From assembly GCA_028874905.1 (NCBI GenBank), contig JAPPGZ010000045.1, positions 17,032 through 81,031 of the forward strand: DNA of 64,000 nucleotides, given 5' to 3'. Position 1 is the first letter of the stretch; every line of letters begins with the position of its first letter. This DNA is from Gemmatimonadota bacterium (GTDB lineage Bacteria > Gemmatimonadota > Gemmatimonadetes > Longimicrobiales > Gaopeijiaceae). Both the position numbers and the translations under genes were made by a program. Of the stretch, positions 18,901-26,805 are shown one piece after another. The notes beneath the pieces were generated by a model. That model was not told where the DNA came from. It saw only the letters and a list, made by a program, of their open reading frames with translations, and searched no databases.

Positions 18901-20044
18901 CGGGTCCGTGTTTGCAGCGTTCAACCGCATGGTGCTGCGTCTGGACGACGCGCGCCAGGAACTCTTGCGGACGACGCGGCGCACCGAAGCGATCGTGGAG
19001 GAAGCGGCCACGGGGGTGATCGCGGTGAACCCGACGGGGCACGTGACCGTTGCCAACCCGCGTGCCGAGTCGCTGCTTGCAACGTCGCTGGTGACCGGTG
19101 AGACCATTCCGAGAGCGGGCAAATACGCGGCCGAGCTGGCGGCATGGCTCGACGGCTACATGCGGAGCGGTTCCGTAGAGGCGGATGGGGACTTCAGATG
19201 GGGCGGCAGGCGGATCCAGTTGCGAGCCAGGCGCATCGTACAGGAGGGCCACGGAGGGGGTGTCGTGGTCAATCTCGAGGATGTCACCGATGAACTCCGC
19301 AGCGAGAGGATCCTGGCCTGGGGTGAAATGGCGAAGCAAGTCGCCCACGAGGTGAAGAATCCACTAACGCCGATCAAGCTCTCGGTGCAGCACCTGCGTC
19401 GCGCATGGGAAGACAGGAGAAGCGATTTCGGCAGAATACTGGACAGGAACGTGGGCGCGATTCTGGGCGAGATCGATCGGCTTGCCTCGATTGCGCGCGG
19501 CTTCTCCCGGCTGGCTTCGCCCGGTGCCGCCGACGCGGGCCCGCTGGTCGCTGTGGACCCGGGCGAGGTGATCAGGGAACTCCTGAACCTGTACCAGGGC
19601 GGTGGCGAGACCACGATTCGCCTCGAGAGCGAGTTGCCGGCTGCGCTGCCGAAGGTTATCGCGCGCCCCGACGAACTCAAGGAGGTATTGCTCAACCTTC
19701 TGGAGAACGCCCGGGCCGCCATGCCCGGCGGTGGCGTGGTGCGCATTGGCGCCATCGAGCCCTCGGACGGGTCGCCGACGGTAGCGGTTGTGGTGGAAGA
19801 CGAGGGGTCCGGCATACCCGACGAATTGCTTCCACGCATTTTCGAGCCGCAGTTCTCGACGCGGTCCACGGGGACCGGTCTCGGGCTTGCGATTGCCAAG
19901 CGGCTGGTGGATTCGTGGGGCGGTACGGTCGACGTTCAAAGTACAGTCGGTCGAGGCACCCGTGTGAGAATCGGTCTGCAGGTGCATGATTCGCAGGCGG
20001 AGGAACGGCATGGGGACCTTGGCGGTCCCGGCAGGGGCGAGTAG
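15944..20044 (+). CDS. ntrY: Very large NtrY-like sensor histidine kinase
   Basis: A 1366-residue membrane kinase with a GTG start. The N-terminal region has two to three helices to about residue 75. An extracytoplasmic region of about 200 residues follows, then a block of around seven helices (about 285-510) and a second soluble region. Two more helices precede a third sensor segment and a last helix near 930. The cytoplasmic part is HAMP (about 950-1000), a PAS domain (about 1015-1110), HisKA with KQVAHEVKNPLTPIKLS and phospho-acceptor His1135, and an ATPase domain with N, G1 and G2 boxes. The HEVKNPLTPIKLS wording is typical of NtrY. Most NtrY proteins are about 700-800 residues, so the N-terminal half is unusual. 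Its likely partner is the NtrX-type regulator at 28660-30018. Confidence 0.85.
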   Translation: MGLAGAPQPVTGRNTSAERSESAGHLLWAGLFCLVMWTRLDTTWLLAAAALLLSWAAVGKQRGWRHGISVVLLSAGVVAGFFGDAADRRFAEGWGQYWEERRESVAEQLGAEFDALVVRGDATVDRLARAASAGGGRGVLQDSLRTLLDDTGLTAAAVIGPDGGLLAWEGSHQGRLPGDMLVQMGRYAYAGTPLFSYLYFTRMLPDDRGVAVVAALVRSDLPEFFASGLGDFASRFREETGERIRVSRSDRTSGPGVFDFGWPDETLLSITIDEPAQDVRRAEERGRWARIVAALAALVWLALSFGVPRANLVYSVAMLGVGAAVLPLDGLFRRPELVDPGTFALLGPVPLTLARVVLLCIAIMPAAVLTLPRWRPAIGGWAAPLVVAASFPLVLAWMEGSASPELMGTTDGRWIVFQTTVAMILAVVTSVALAWRPGGGGRGGPGFVALGLAAAGALGVLVAIGVRTGPSVTPLLTVLWGVPVAVVARGLGKARPQSYLHWFCSFWLSATAVLPFTWSMRTEARMTIAEEQMGRLGVTSEPNLEPLLERFAEQVDSLDRAGAGDVEMMYQAWVGSDLAGRGTAMFLTLWSADDIPVQELRLGVKGDRPDVVVDLLPQLRSVGTGEYRDPDDIDVHHLVAVTLADGRLVTGTIPPRRTIDAPSPLGPLFASVEEEGDQEFLTLVQTPPGEDVGRARTVEWSRNQEGWRAEGVAQYPDGPYSVFYTISIPNLSVMLARATLLMALGLAVFSALWLLSVTILGFRLPARVDWRGLLTSFRARVTLTLFGFFILSNVLFGTLAYRTLAGASERTATALAERVVAQIAEAYLEEGGSMELLARRVGADLLEYREGELVGGSVDELIELGLYEGWVDPGIYDALETRQRLRASQVENLGDWRYVVAHRRLPDGDIVASPVPLRAGAAALRRRDVADLLGFAIVLGPILSLGLALLVGRALTRPIQTLQVASERVGSGNLAVHLPEDRVDEFGSVFAAFNRMVLRLDDARQELLRTTRRTEAIVEEAATGVIAVNPTGHVTVANPRAESLLATSLVTGETIPRAGKYAAELAAWLDGYMRSGSVEADGDFRWGGRRIQLRARRIVQEGHGGGVVVNLEDVTDELRSERILAWGEMAKQVAHEVKNPLTPIKLSVQHLRRAWEDRRSDFGRILDRNVGAILGEIDRLASIARGFSRLASPGAADAGPLVAVDPGEVIRELLNLYQGGGETTIRLESELPAALPKVIARPDELKEVLLNLLENARAAMPGGGVVRIGAIEPSDGSPTVAVVVEDEGSGIPDELLPRIFEPQFSTRSTGTGLGLAIAKRLVDSWGGTVDVQSTVGRGTRVRIGLQVHDSQAEERHGDLGGPGRGE

Positions 20045-20053
20045 AATGATCCT

Positions 20054-20668
20054 GTGCTCCAGATGACCCCAGCCCGGCCCGGCGATTCGGACTCGCGGGC
20101 GAGCGTACGGACCCTTCCTGTTTCCGTCGACATTGCAGGTTGGGTCGACGAGCGTTCCCCGGGGATCGCCGAGCGTTGGGCGTCGGGACTGCTGGCCAAC
20201 GGGGAATCCTGGGCTGGGGACATCCGGCCGGTTGCACGGCCGCTCTGCCGCGGGCTGGTCTCCTTCCTGCCCGGCATGCTCGGTGCCTACCGGGCCCAGA
20301 TCCTGCCGCTCTGGTCGGAAGGTGCCGAGCTCTTCGGTTCGGTGGCTGCCCGACGCGGACTTTCCGCTGGCGAAGTGATCGAGGAATTCCAGCTTCTGCG
20401 TGAGGTCATCCTGAGGATGATGTTCGAGCGTCCTCCCACCGGGACCGAACGCGGGTTGCCGCTGCGCGAGATCCTTCATCTCAACCGGGCCGTCGACATC
20501 GGCGTAACACAGGCGAGCGTCGGCCACACCGACCTGCTGTTCTTCAGTCTGATCCACGACTCGGGTGTTCCTGCTCCCCTGGGTGCCGACGACCTGATCG
20601 AGGTTTGCGAACAGATCCGTGTGCTCCAGGGGGATGGCCAGCGAATCATGGTTCCGCGACCCGGGTAG
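20054..20668 (+). CDS. RsbRD-N-like regulatory protein
   Basis: A soluble, mostly alpha-helical protein of 204 residues. The middle part (ERWASGLLANG to EVIEEFQLLREVILRMMFE) resembles the N-terminal domain of RsbR-type stressosome proteins. That domain is also found in front of some histidine kinases. There is no STAS or kinase domain here, so it is a free-standing sensor domain. The GTG at 20054 or an ATG at 20063 could be the start, and neither has a clear ribosome-binding site. It lies 9 bases after the NtrY-like kinase gene and may modulate it. The family assignment is by eye and moderate only. Confidence 0.55.
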   Translation: MLQMTPARPGDSDSRASVRTLPVSVDIAGWVDERSPGIAERWASGLLANGESWAGDIRPVARPLCRGLVSFLPGMLGAYRAQILPLWSEGAELFGSVAARRGLSAGEVIEEFQLLREVILRMMFERPPTGTERGLPLREILHLNRAVDIGVTQASVGHTDLLFFSLIHDSGVPAPLGADDLIEVCEQIRVLQGDGQRIMVPRPG

Positions 20669-20671
20669 ACG

Positions 20672-22102
20672 ATGCCCTCAGCGGGCGGGATGCCTCCGGG
20701 CGAGTTCCGCGAGTCGGGCCACCGTTTCATCGACTGGGTGGCCGATTATCTGGCGGGGATCGACGAATACCCGGTTCTGGCCCGGGTCCGGCCGGGCGAG
20801 GTTCGCGACGCGCTTGGACGCGAGGCGCCGCAGGGCGGGGAAACGATGGAAGCTCTGCTCCGGGACTTCGAGGCGGTGGTGGTGCCCGGGATCACGCACT
20901 GGAATCATCCGGCGTTCTTCGCGTACTTCGCGATCTCCGGATCGGGCCCCGGGATTCTGGGAGAGCTGCTCGCCGCGGCGCTGAACGTAAATGCGATGGT
21001 GTGGAAGAGTTCCCCGGCGGCAACAGAGCTGGAGGAAGTCACCCTGGACTGGCTGCGCGGCTTCCTGGGGTTGCCGCCGGAGTTCATCGGCACGATCAAC
21101 GATACCGCGTCGACCTCCACCTTTTCCGCACTGGCTGCGGCGCGGGAGAAACTGCTGCCGGAGGCCCGGGAACAGGGTTTGGCCGGAGCTCCACCGGGAC
21201 GCGTGTACACCACGGCCGAAGCCCATTCGTCGGTGCTGAAGGCGGTTCACGCGCTGGGTCTCGGCCGTGAAGGCGCCCGCGTTGTCCCCGCGGGGCAGCT
21301 GCGGGGGATGGACCCGGCGGCCCTCGCCGATGCGATCGACCATGACGTTACGTCAGGGTACCGTCCGCTTGCCGTGGTGGCCACGATCGGAAGCACATCG
21401 GTCAACGCGGTCGATCCGATTGCCAGGGTCGCCGAGGTCACGGCCGAGCGGGGCATCTGGCTGCATGTGGACGCGGCCTACGCCGGCGTCGCGGCTGCCC
21501 TGCCGACCATGGCTGTCCACTTCGCCGGTTGGGAGCAGGCGGATTCGATCGTGATCAACCCCCACAAGTGGCTCTTCACGCCGGTCGACTGCTCGGTCCT
21601 CTATGTCCGCGACCCGGCCGCGCTGCGCGCCGCGTTCTCACTGACGCCGTCGTACCTGGAGACAGGCGAACAGGGAGTCACCCACCTGATGGATCACGGT
21701 CTGGCGCTTGGCCGGCGCTTCCGCGCACTCAAGCTGTGGTTCGTGATGCGCTATTTCGGCCAGGAGGGACTGCGGGTCCACTTGGCGCGCCACGTCAGTC
21801 TGGCGAGGCGGCTCGCCGAAAGCGTCGACGCCGAGCGCGACTGGGAGCGCTGGCGTCCGACCCCGTTTTCCCTGGTGGTCTTGCGCTACGCGCCGGCCGG
21901 TGTCCGGGGTGAACGGCGCGACGCCTTCAATCTTGCACTCATGGATCACGTCAATCGGAGCGGGACCGCCTTTCTGGCACAGACGGTGATCGACGGGGAG
22001 ACCTGGCTGCGCTTCGCCATCGGCAACATCCACACGCGGGCCGAACACGTCGACACGACATGGCAGGCGCTGCGCGATGGCGTCCGGGAAGTGGCCGGCT
22101 GA
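20672..22102 (+). CDS. PLP-dependent amino-acid decarboxylase (group II, aromatic type)
   Basis: A 476-residue pyridoxal-phosphate decarboxylase of the group II family (tyrosine, tryptophan or DOPA decarboxylases and relatives). The PLP lysine is Lys299 in NPHKWLF, and the cofactor aspartate is Asp267 in HVDAAYAG. The N-terminal WNHPAFFAYFA segment and the T-A-S-T-S loop near residue 147 are as in aromatic-L-amino-acid decarboxylases. Likely activity is the release of CO2 from an aromatic amino acid to give an amine such as tyramine or tryptamine, but the substrate cannot be read from sequence. It starts 3 bases after the preceding gene and ends 18 bases from the convergent pntB. Confidence 0.88.
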   Translation: MPSAGGMPPGEFRESGHRFIDWVADYLAGIDEYPVLARVRPGEVRDALGREAPQGGETMEALLRDFEAVVVPGITHWNHPAFFAYFAISGSGPGILGELLAAALNVNAMVWKSSPAATELEEVTLDWLRGFLGLPPEFIGTINDTASTSTFSALAAAREKLLPEAREQGLAGAPPGRVYTTAEAHSSVLKAVHALGLGREGARVVPAGQLRGMDPAALADAIDHDVTSGYRPLAVVATIGSTSVNAVDPIARVAEVTAERGIWLHVDAAYAGVAAALPTMAVHFAGWEQADSIVINPHKWLFTPVDCSVLYVRDPAALRAAFSLTPSYLETGEQGVTHLMDHGLALGRRFRALKLWFVMRYFGQEGLRVHLARHVSLARRLAESVDAERDWERWRPTPFSLVVLRYAPAGVRGERRDAFNLALMDHVNRSGTAFLAQTVIDGETWLRFAIGNIHTRAEHVDTTWQALRDGVREVAG

Positions 22103-22120
22103 TCCGACGGCCGCGCGCCG

Positions 22121-23551
22121 CTAGGCCTCGCGCACCTCCTTGACCAGCTCCGACATCTGATCCTTGGCGTCCCCGAAGAACATAAGGGTGTTGTCCATAT
22201 AGAAGAGATCGTTGTCGATGCCGGCGAAGCCCGGACTCAGCGAGCGCTTCATGACGATGACGGTGCGCGCCTTGTCCACGTCCAGGATCGGCATTCCCGC
22301 GATGACCGAATCCGGGTCGCGCGCGGCCGGGTTCACGACGTCGTTGGCGCCCACGATCAGCACCACATCCGTAGAGTCGAACTCGGCGTTGATGTCATCG
22401 AGGTCGAGGAGCTTGTCGTACGAGACATCCGCTTCGGCCAGCAGGACGTTCATGTGGCCGGGCATCCGTCCCGCAACCGGATGCACGCCGAAACGCACCG
22501 TGACCCCGCGGTCCTCGAGCAGGTCACAGACTTTCTTGAGCTCGTGCTGGGCCTGTGCGACGGCCAGCCCGTATCCGGGCACGACGGCCACCGAACCGGC
22601 GTAGGCGAGGACCATGGCCGCCTGCTCCGCGTCGACGTCCCGCACCGGGCGCTGTCCTGTCTTCACCCTGGCCGTCTGCCCCTCGGTCCCGAAGGCCCCG
22701 AAGGCCACGTTGCCCAGAGAGCGGTTCATGGCCTTGCACATGAGCTGGGTCAGGATCAGCCCTGCCGCGCCGACCAGCGACCCGGCAATGATCAGGATGT
22801 AGTTGTTCAGCACGAATCCGGTGGTTGCCGCCGCAATGCCGGAGTAGGAGTTGAGCAGGGACACGACGACCGGCATGTCCGCACCGCCGATCGGGATGAC
22901 CAGGAGGACGCCGAGGACCAGGGCGCCCGCCACGAGCGCCGCAAAGAACGGCCCGCTGATCTCCAGCGCGCCCATACCGAAGACCGGCGCGACGCCGTTT
23001 GCGACGCCAACATGCGCGAGGCTGGCGCCGATCACGAGGACGCCGAGGAAGAGGAGGGCGTTGAGGGTCTTCTGGAGAGGGAACGTCACGGGACTGCCCG
23101 TAACCACGCCCTGTAGCTTGCCGAAGGCGATGAGGCTCCCCGAGAAGGTCACCGCGCCGATCAGCGTGCCGAGCACGATCGTGACGCCGACCCCGAGTTC
23201 GAGCGATGGTCCGCTTCCGCCGGCACGGAGGAACTCGGCAGCCGCGACCGCCGCCGACGCGCCGCCGCCGAAGCCATTGAAGACCGCGACCAGCTGCGGC
23301 ATGGCGGTCATCTGAATGTACCGGGCCAGAACCCCCCCGATCGCGGCGCCGGCCACAACCGCGGCCAGCACCGTCGTCCAGTCGAGAATCTCGTGGTCCA
23401 GGAGGGTGACGACGATGGCCAGGAGCATGGCCAGGGATGCTCGGGCGTTCCCGGAGCGGGCCGTTGCCGGGGAAGAGAGTTGCTTGATCCCGGATACGAA
23501 CAGTATCGCAGAGATCAGGTAGGCGATTTGGGTGATGGTGTTTGATTCCAC
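22121..23551 (-). CDS. pntB: NAD(P) transhydrogenase subunit beta
   Basis: A 476-residue membrane subunit of proton-translocating transhydrogenase, which drives hydride transfer from NADH to NADP+. The first 270 or so residues hold about eight to nine hydrophobic helices. The C-terminal NADP(H)-binding domain (dIII) carries VPGYGLAVAQAQHELKK and later GANDVVNPAARDPDS, both diagnostic. The GTG start lies 7 bases after the pntA2 stop, completing the three-gene arrangement. NADPH made this way would support biosynthesis and thiol redox balance. Confidence 0.96.
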   Translation of the reverse strand: MESNTITQIAYLISAILFVSGIKQLSSPATARSGNARASLAMLLAIVVTLLDHEILDWTTVLAAVVAGAAIGGVLARYIQMTAMPQLVAVFNGFGGGASAAVAAAEFLRAGGSGPSLELGVGVTIVLGTLIGAVTFSGSLIAFGKLQGVVTGSPVTFPLQKTLNALLFLGVLVIGASLAHVGVANGVAPVFGMGALEISGPFFAALVAGALVLGVLLVIPIGGADMPVVVSLLNSYSGIAAATTGFVLNNYILIIAGSLVGAAGLILTQLMCKAMNRSLGNVAFGAFGTEGQTARVKTGQRPVRDVDAEQAAMVLAYAGSVAVVPGYGLAVAQAQHELKKVCDLLEDRGVTVRFGVHPVAGRMPGHMNVLLAEADVSYDKLLDLDDINAEFDSTDVVLIVGANDVVNPAARDPDSVIAGMPILDVDKARTVIVMKRSLSPGFAGIDNDLFYMDNTLMFFGDAKDQMSELVKEVREA

Positions 23552-23558
23552 GTTGACC

Positions 23559-23837
23559 TCAGCGTTTCCGGAACATCTGCAGCATGCGATCGGTCACCAT
23601 GAAGCCGCCGACCACGTTGATCGTCGCCATCACGATTCCCGCGGTTCCGAGGACCTTCACCCACGGTTGGTCGGCGGCGCCGGTTACGACCAGGGCGCCG
23701 ATGATGGCGATGCCCGAGATCGCGTTCGCGCCGGACATCAGCGGTGTGTGCAGGGTCGGGGGCACCTTGGAGATCACCTCCTTCCCGGCGAGGGTGGCGA
23801 GCACGAAGATGTACAGCAGGATCAGCAATTCACCCAT
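23559..23837 (-). CDS. pntA2: NAD(P) transhydrogenase subunit alpha, membrane part
   Basis: A 92-residue membrane protein corresponding to the C-terminal part of E. coli PntA, encoded separately as in many bacteria. The start ATG at 23837 gives GELLILLYIFVLATLAGKEV, the usual N-terminus. An upstream in-frame ATG would add 25 residues overlapping the previous gene and is not favoured. Three transmembrane helices are visible, with PPTLHTPLMSGANAISG as the conserved segment. It lies 7 bases after the pntA1 stop and 7 bases before pntB. Confidence 0.95.
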   Translation of the reverse strand: MGELLILLYIFVLATLAGKEVISKVPPTLHTPLMSGANAISGIAIIGALVVTGAADQPWVKVLGTAGIVMATINVVGGFMVTDRMLQMFRKR

Positions 23838-23844
23838 GAGTTCG

Positions 23845-24981
23845 TCACTCCGTAGCGGACGCCAGCTTCGCTCTGACGCGTTCGTTCCTGATTTCGCCGC
23901 CGTGGGTAACACAGGTGGCGGCCGTAATCTCGTCGTCGAAATCGATCTCTCCCTCGTCGTCGAAGAGGTCGTCGACGAAGCTGGCCAGGTTGCGGGAGTA
24001 CATCTGGCTGGCGTGGAAGGGCAGCTCGGCCGGGAGATTGGTCGGTCCCATCACGGTCACGCCACCGTGGTCGACCGACTCGCCGGCAACCGTGACCACG
24101 CAGTTGCCGCCTGACTCGGAGGCGAGATCGACGATCGCGCTGCCTGGTCGCATGGTCGAGACCATGTCTTCCGTTATGAGGACGGGTGCCGGTCTGCCCG
24201 GAATCTGTGCCGTCGTGATGACCAGGTCCTGGTCCCTGATGCTGTCCGCGATCAACTCCAGTTCGCGCTGGTGCTGCTCTTCCGAGAGCGCCTTGGCGTA
24301 GCCTCCCTCGTCTTCGGAACTCTCATCCAACGCGGCCTCCAGGAACTTCGCGCCGAGGCTCTGCACCTGCTCCTTGACGGCGGGCCGTATGTCGAAGGCC
24401 GAGACCACCGCTCCGAGGCGGCGCGCCGTCGCGATGGCCTGGAGTCCGGCCACGCCCGCGCCAAGGATCAGTGCCTTTGCGGGACGGACCGTGCCGGCCG
24501 CGGTCGTCAGCATGGGAAGGAACCGCGTCATGGCGTCCGCACCCTTCAGGACGGCCTTGTACCCCGCTACCGTCGCCTGCGAGGACAACACGTCCATCTT
24601 CTGCGCCCGCGTAATCCTCGGGATCAGTTCGACCGCAAACGAGGTTACCCGCCGGTCCGCCAACGCCTCCATCACACCGGTCGGACCCAGCGGGTTCAGG
24701 TGGCATACCAGCACGGCCCCGGAGGGCAGTGCGCCGACTTCCTCCTCCGAAGGAGGCTGCACCTTGAGGACGACGCGGGCGCCGTCGAGCAGGGCGTCGC
24801 GGTCCGGCACCACCGTTGTCTCCGCCGCCGCGTAGTCGGCGTCCGGGAAGGAGGCGCCGACTCCGGCTCCGGACTGGATACGAAGGTTCCAGCCGCGCTT
24901 CCGGTATTGCCGCGAGACATCGGGCACGAGAGCGACCCGGTGTTCGCCCGGTCGGCTCTCAGCCAGGATTGCGATTGTCAT
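23845..24981 (-). CDS. pntA1: NAD(P) transhydrogenase subunit alpha, soluble NAD-binding part
   Basis: A 378-residue cytoplasmic NAD(H)-binding subunit (domain I) of transhydrogenase, in the split form of alpha. The ATG at 24981 gives the family N-terminus MTIAILAESRPGEHRVALVP, with GGGAGA eight bases upstream. The Rossmann motif ILGAGVAGLQAIATARRLGA is near residue 165. The PAPVLITEDMVSTMRPGSAIVDLA region follows and is interrupted here only for length. It shares ancestry with alanine dehydrogenase. The gene is divergent from comM across a 222-base region, which should contain promoters for both directions. Confidence 0.95.
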   Translation of the reverse strand: MTIAILAESRPGEHRVALVPDVSRQYRKRGWNLRIQSGAGVGASFPDADYAAAETTVVPDRDALLDGARVVLKVQPPSEEEVGALPSGAVLVCHLNPLGPTGVMEALADRRVTSFAVELIPRITRAQKMDVLSSQATVAGYKAVLKGADAMTRFLPMLTTAAGTVRPAKALILGAGVAGLQAIATARRLGAVVSAFDIRPAVKEQVQSLGAKFLEAALDESSEDEGGYAKALSEEQHQRELELIADSIRDQDLVITTAQIPGRPAPVLITEDMVSTMRPGSAIVDLASESGGNCVVTVAGESVDHGGVTVMGPTNLPAELPFHASQMYSRNLASFVDDLFDDEGEIDFDDEITAATCVTHGGEIRNERVRAKLASATE

Positions 24982-25203
24982 CAGTGTATTCTCCCGGTCA
25001 AAAACCCGACCAACTTGCACTCTTGGAAGGCGTTTCGCCAGCCCCCCGTCCCCGGTTGCGCCGGTTATCCCCTGCGCCGGCACCGCAGAGCCTCCACATC
25101 TGGCCGCTTCAGCCATGCCGGCGCCCCCCTGGCGGGAATACCGTACGTGCGTTCGGGCCATGGTTCGGGCCGGACGGGTCGGGTCAGCCAAACGGAGGAC
25201 TTC
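24982..25203. promoter_or_regulatory. Divergent intergenic region between pntA1 and comM
   Basis: This is one of the longest gene-free stretches in the window (222 bases) and separates two divergent genes. A ribosome-binding site for each is present: GGGAGA for pntA1, and GGAGG at 25194-25198 for comM. I see no convincing -35/-10 pair, hairpin or repeat in the rest. Confidence 0.4.
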
Positions 25204-26730
25204 ATGCTGGCAGTCGTTCGCTCCTGTTGGGTACACGGCGTCGAGGGACAGCCGGTCAGGGTCGAGGTGAAGGTCCGCAACGGACTGCCCATCTTCACGG
25301 TGGTCGGCCTGCCGGCGGGCGCGGTGCGCGAAGGAAAGGAGCGGGTCTACGCCGCTTTCGCGCAGGCCGGGCTGTCGTTTCCTCCCCGACGCGTGACCGT
25401 GAACCTCGCCCCGGCGGATCTTCCGAAATCGGGTTCGGGGTTCGACCTCCCGATCGCCGTAGCGCTGCTGGCGGCTGAAGAACACGTGCCGATCGACGCG
25501 ACTGCCGACAGTGCCTTCGTGGGTGAACTGGGACTGGACGGCTCGGTCCGGCCCGTACGGGGCGCCATTGCACTGGCCATGAGCTGCCGGTCCGATGACA
25601 CTCGCCGTCTTTTCGTTCCGGCGGACAACGCCCGTGAGGCGTCTGCCGTGCCGGGAGTGGAGGTGGTGCCGGTGTCGTCTCTGGACGAGACCGTGGGGAT
25701 TCTTCGGGGAGAACTCCGTCCACTCCCGATTCCCGCTGGTGCCGCGGCAACCTCACCGTCACCTTCGGATCTCGAGGATGTCCGAGGCCAGCATTTGGCA
25801 AAGCGGGCGTTGGTGGTCGCGGCTGCGGGCGGGCACAGCCTCCTCATGGCGGGCCCGCCGGGCGCGGGGAAGACCATGCTCGCGAGGCGACTGGCGGGTT
25901 TGCTCCCGCCGCTGCGGGAGGCCGAGTCGCTCGAGGTAACCAGGGTCCATTCGGTTGCCGGACTTCTGGACCGGGACCGGCCCGTGAAGACCCGGCGACC
26001 CTTTCGGGCTCCTCATCACACGATCTCGTCGGGGGGACTCATCGGAGGAGGCAATCCACCGCGTCCGGGCGAGATCAGTCTGGCGCACCTGGGGGTGCTG
26101 TTTCTCGATGAACTGCCGGAATTCAGCCGGCGAGTGCTCGAAACGTTGCGGCAACCGATCGAGTCAGGCTGTGTCCGCATTGCCCGCGTTCGCCACACCG
26201 TGACCTTTCCGGCGCGGTTCCAGTTGATCGCAGCCATGAACCCGTGTCCGTGCGGACTCGAGGGTGAGAGTTGCATCTGCGCGGACCGCGACGTTGCCCG
26301 CTACCGGTCACGCCTTTCCGGTCCCCTTCTGGACAGGATCGATCTGCAAGTCCGGATGCCTCCCGTCACCTGGAGGGAACTCACGGCGGGGGACGGCGTT
26401 CCGGCTTCGGGCACGGCGGCGGCCCGGGAGCACGTCCGGGAAGCCAGAAGGCGCCAGTCCGTGCGCCACGGCGAAGGCCTCGCGTGCAACGCCATGATGC
26501 GCTCTCGTGACGTAATGAGATTCTGTGCGTTGTCGGATGCCGGGGCCGAATTGCTGGAAGCGGGGATCGCTGCGTACCAGCTGTCCGCGCGCGCCGTGCA
26601 CCGTACACTGCAGGTCGCGCGCACGATCGCGGATCTCGGTGGAAGGGACCTTATCGACGCGCCTCAAGTCGCGGAGGCGCTGCGGTTGCGATCGGGACTT
26701 CACGGGACTCTGCCGGGACACAGCATGTGA
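25204..26730 (+). CDS. comM: ComM/YifB-type AAA+ ATPase (Mg-chelatase-like)
   Basis: A 508-residue protein of the YifB/ComM family, a hexameric helicase that helps branch migration during natural transformation. ATG at 25204 follows GGAGG with 5-base spacing. The N-terminal half is the ChlI-like domain (NLAPADLPKSGSGFDLPIA). The Walker A motif GPPGAGKT includes Lys223. LFLDELPEF is Walker B. A Cys-rich patch (NPCPCGLEGESCIC) precedes the DRIDL sensor region, and the C-terminal YifB domain ends the protein. It suggests the organism has, or had, transformation machinery, although no other competence gene is in the window. Confidence 0.92.
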   Translation: MLAVVRSCWVHGVEGQPVRVEVKVRNGLPIFTVVGLPAGAVREGKERVYAAFAQAGLSFPPRRVTVNLAPADLPKSGSGFDLPIAVALLAAEEHVPIDATADSAFVGELGLDGSVRPVRGAIALAMSCRSDDTRRLFVPADNAREASAVPGVEVVPVSSLDETVGILRGELRPLPIPAGAAATSPSPSDLEDVRGQHLAKRALVVAAAGGHSLLMAGPPGAGKTMLARRLAGLLPPLREAESLEVTRVHSVAGLLDRDRPVKTRRPFRAPHHTISSGGLIGGGNPPRPGEISLAHLGVLFLDELPEFSRRVLETLRQPIESGCVRIARVRHTVTFPARFQLIAAMNPCPCGLEGESCICADRDVARYRSRLSGPLLDRIDLQVRMPPVTWRELTAGDGVPASGTAAAREHVREARRRQSVRHGEGLACNAMMRSRDVMRFCALSDAGAELLEAGIAAYQLSARAVHRTLQVARTIADLGGRDLIDAPQVAEALRLRSGLHGTLPGHSM

Positions 26731-26805
26731 CGCACTTGTTTGCGTGCCCGTCTCGGCATTAGCCTGCCATCGTAGCCGCACACGGACAGACGGCCCGAGG
26801 AGTTC

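Noticed and set aside
16523..19348. Antisense open frame of 941 codons opposite the large kinase
   Set aside because: Composition (Arg, His, Gln and Pro rich) is that of a shadow frame, and the plus-strand kinase has clear domains over the same bases.
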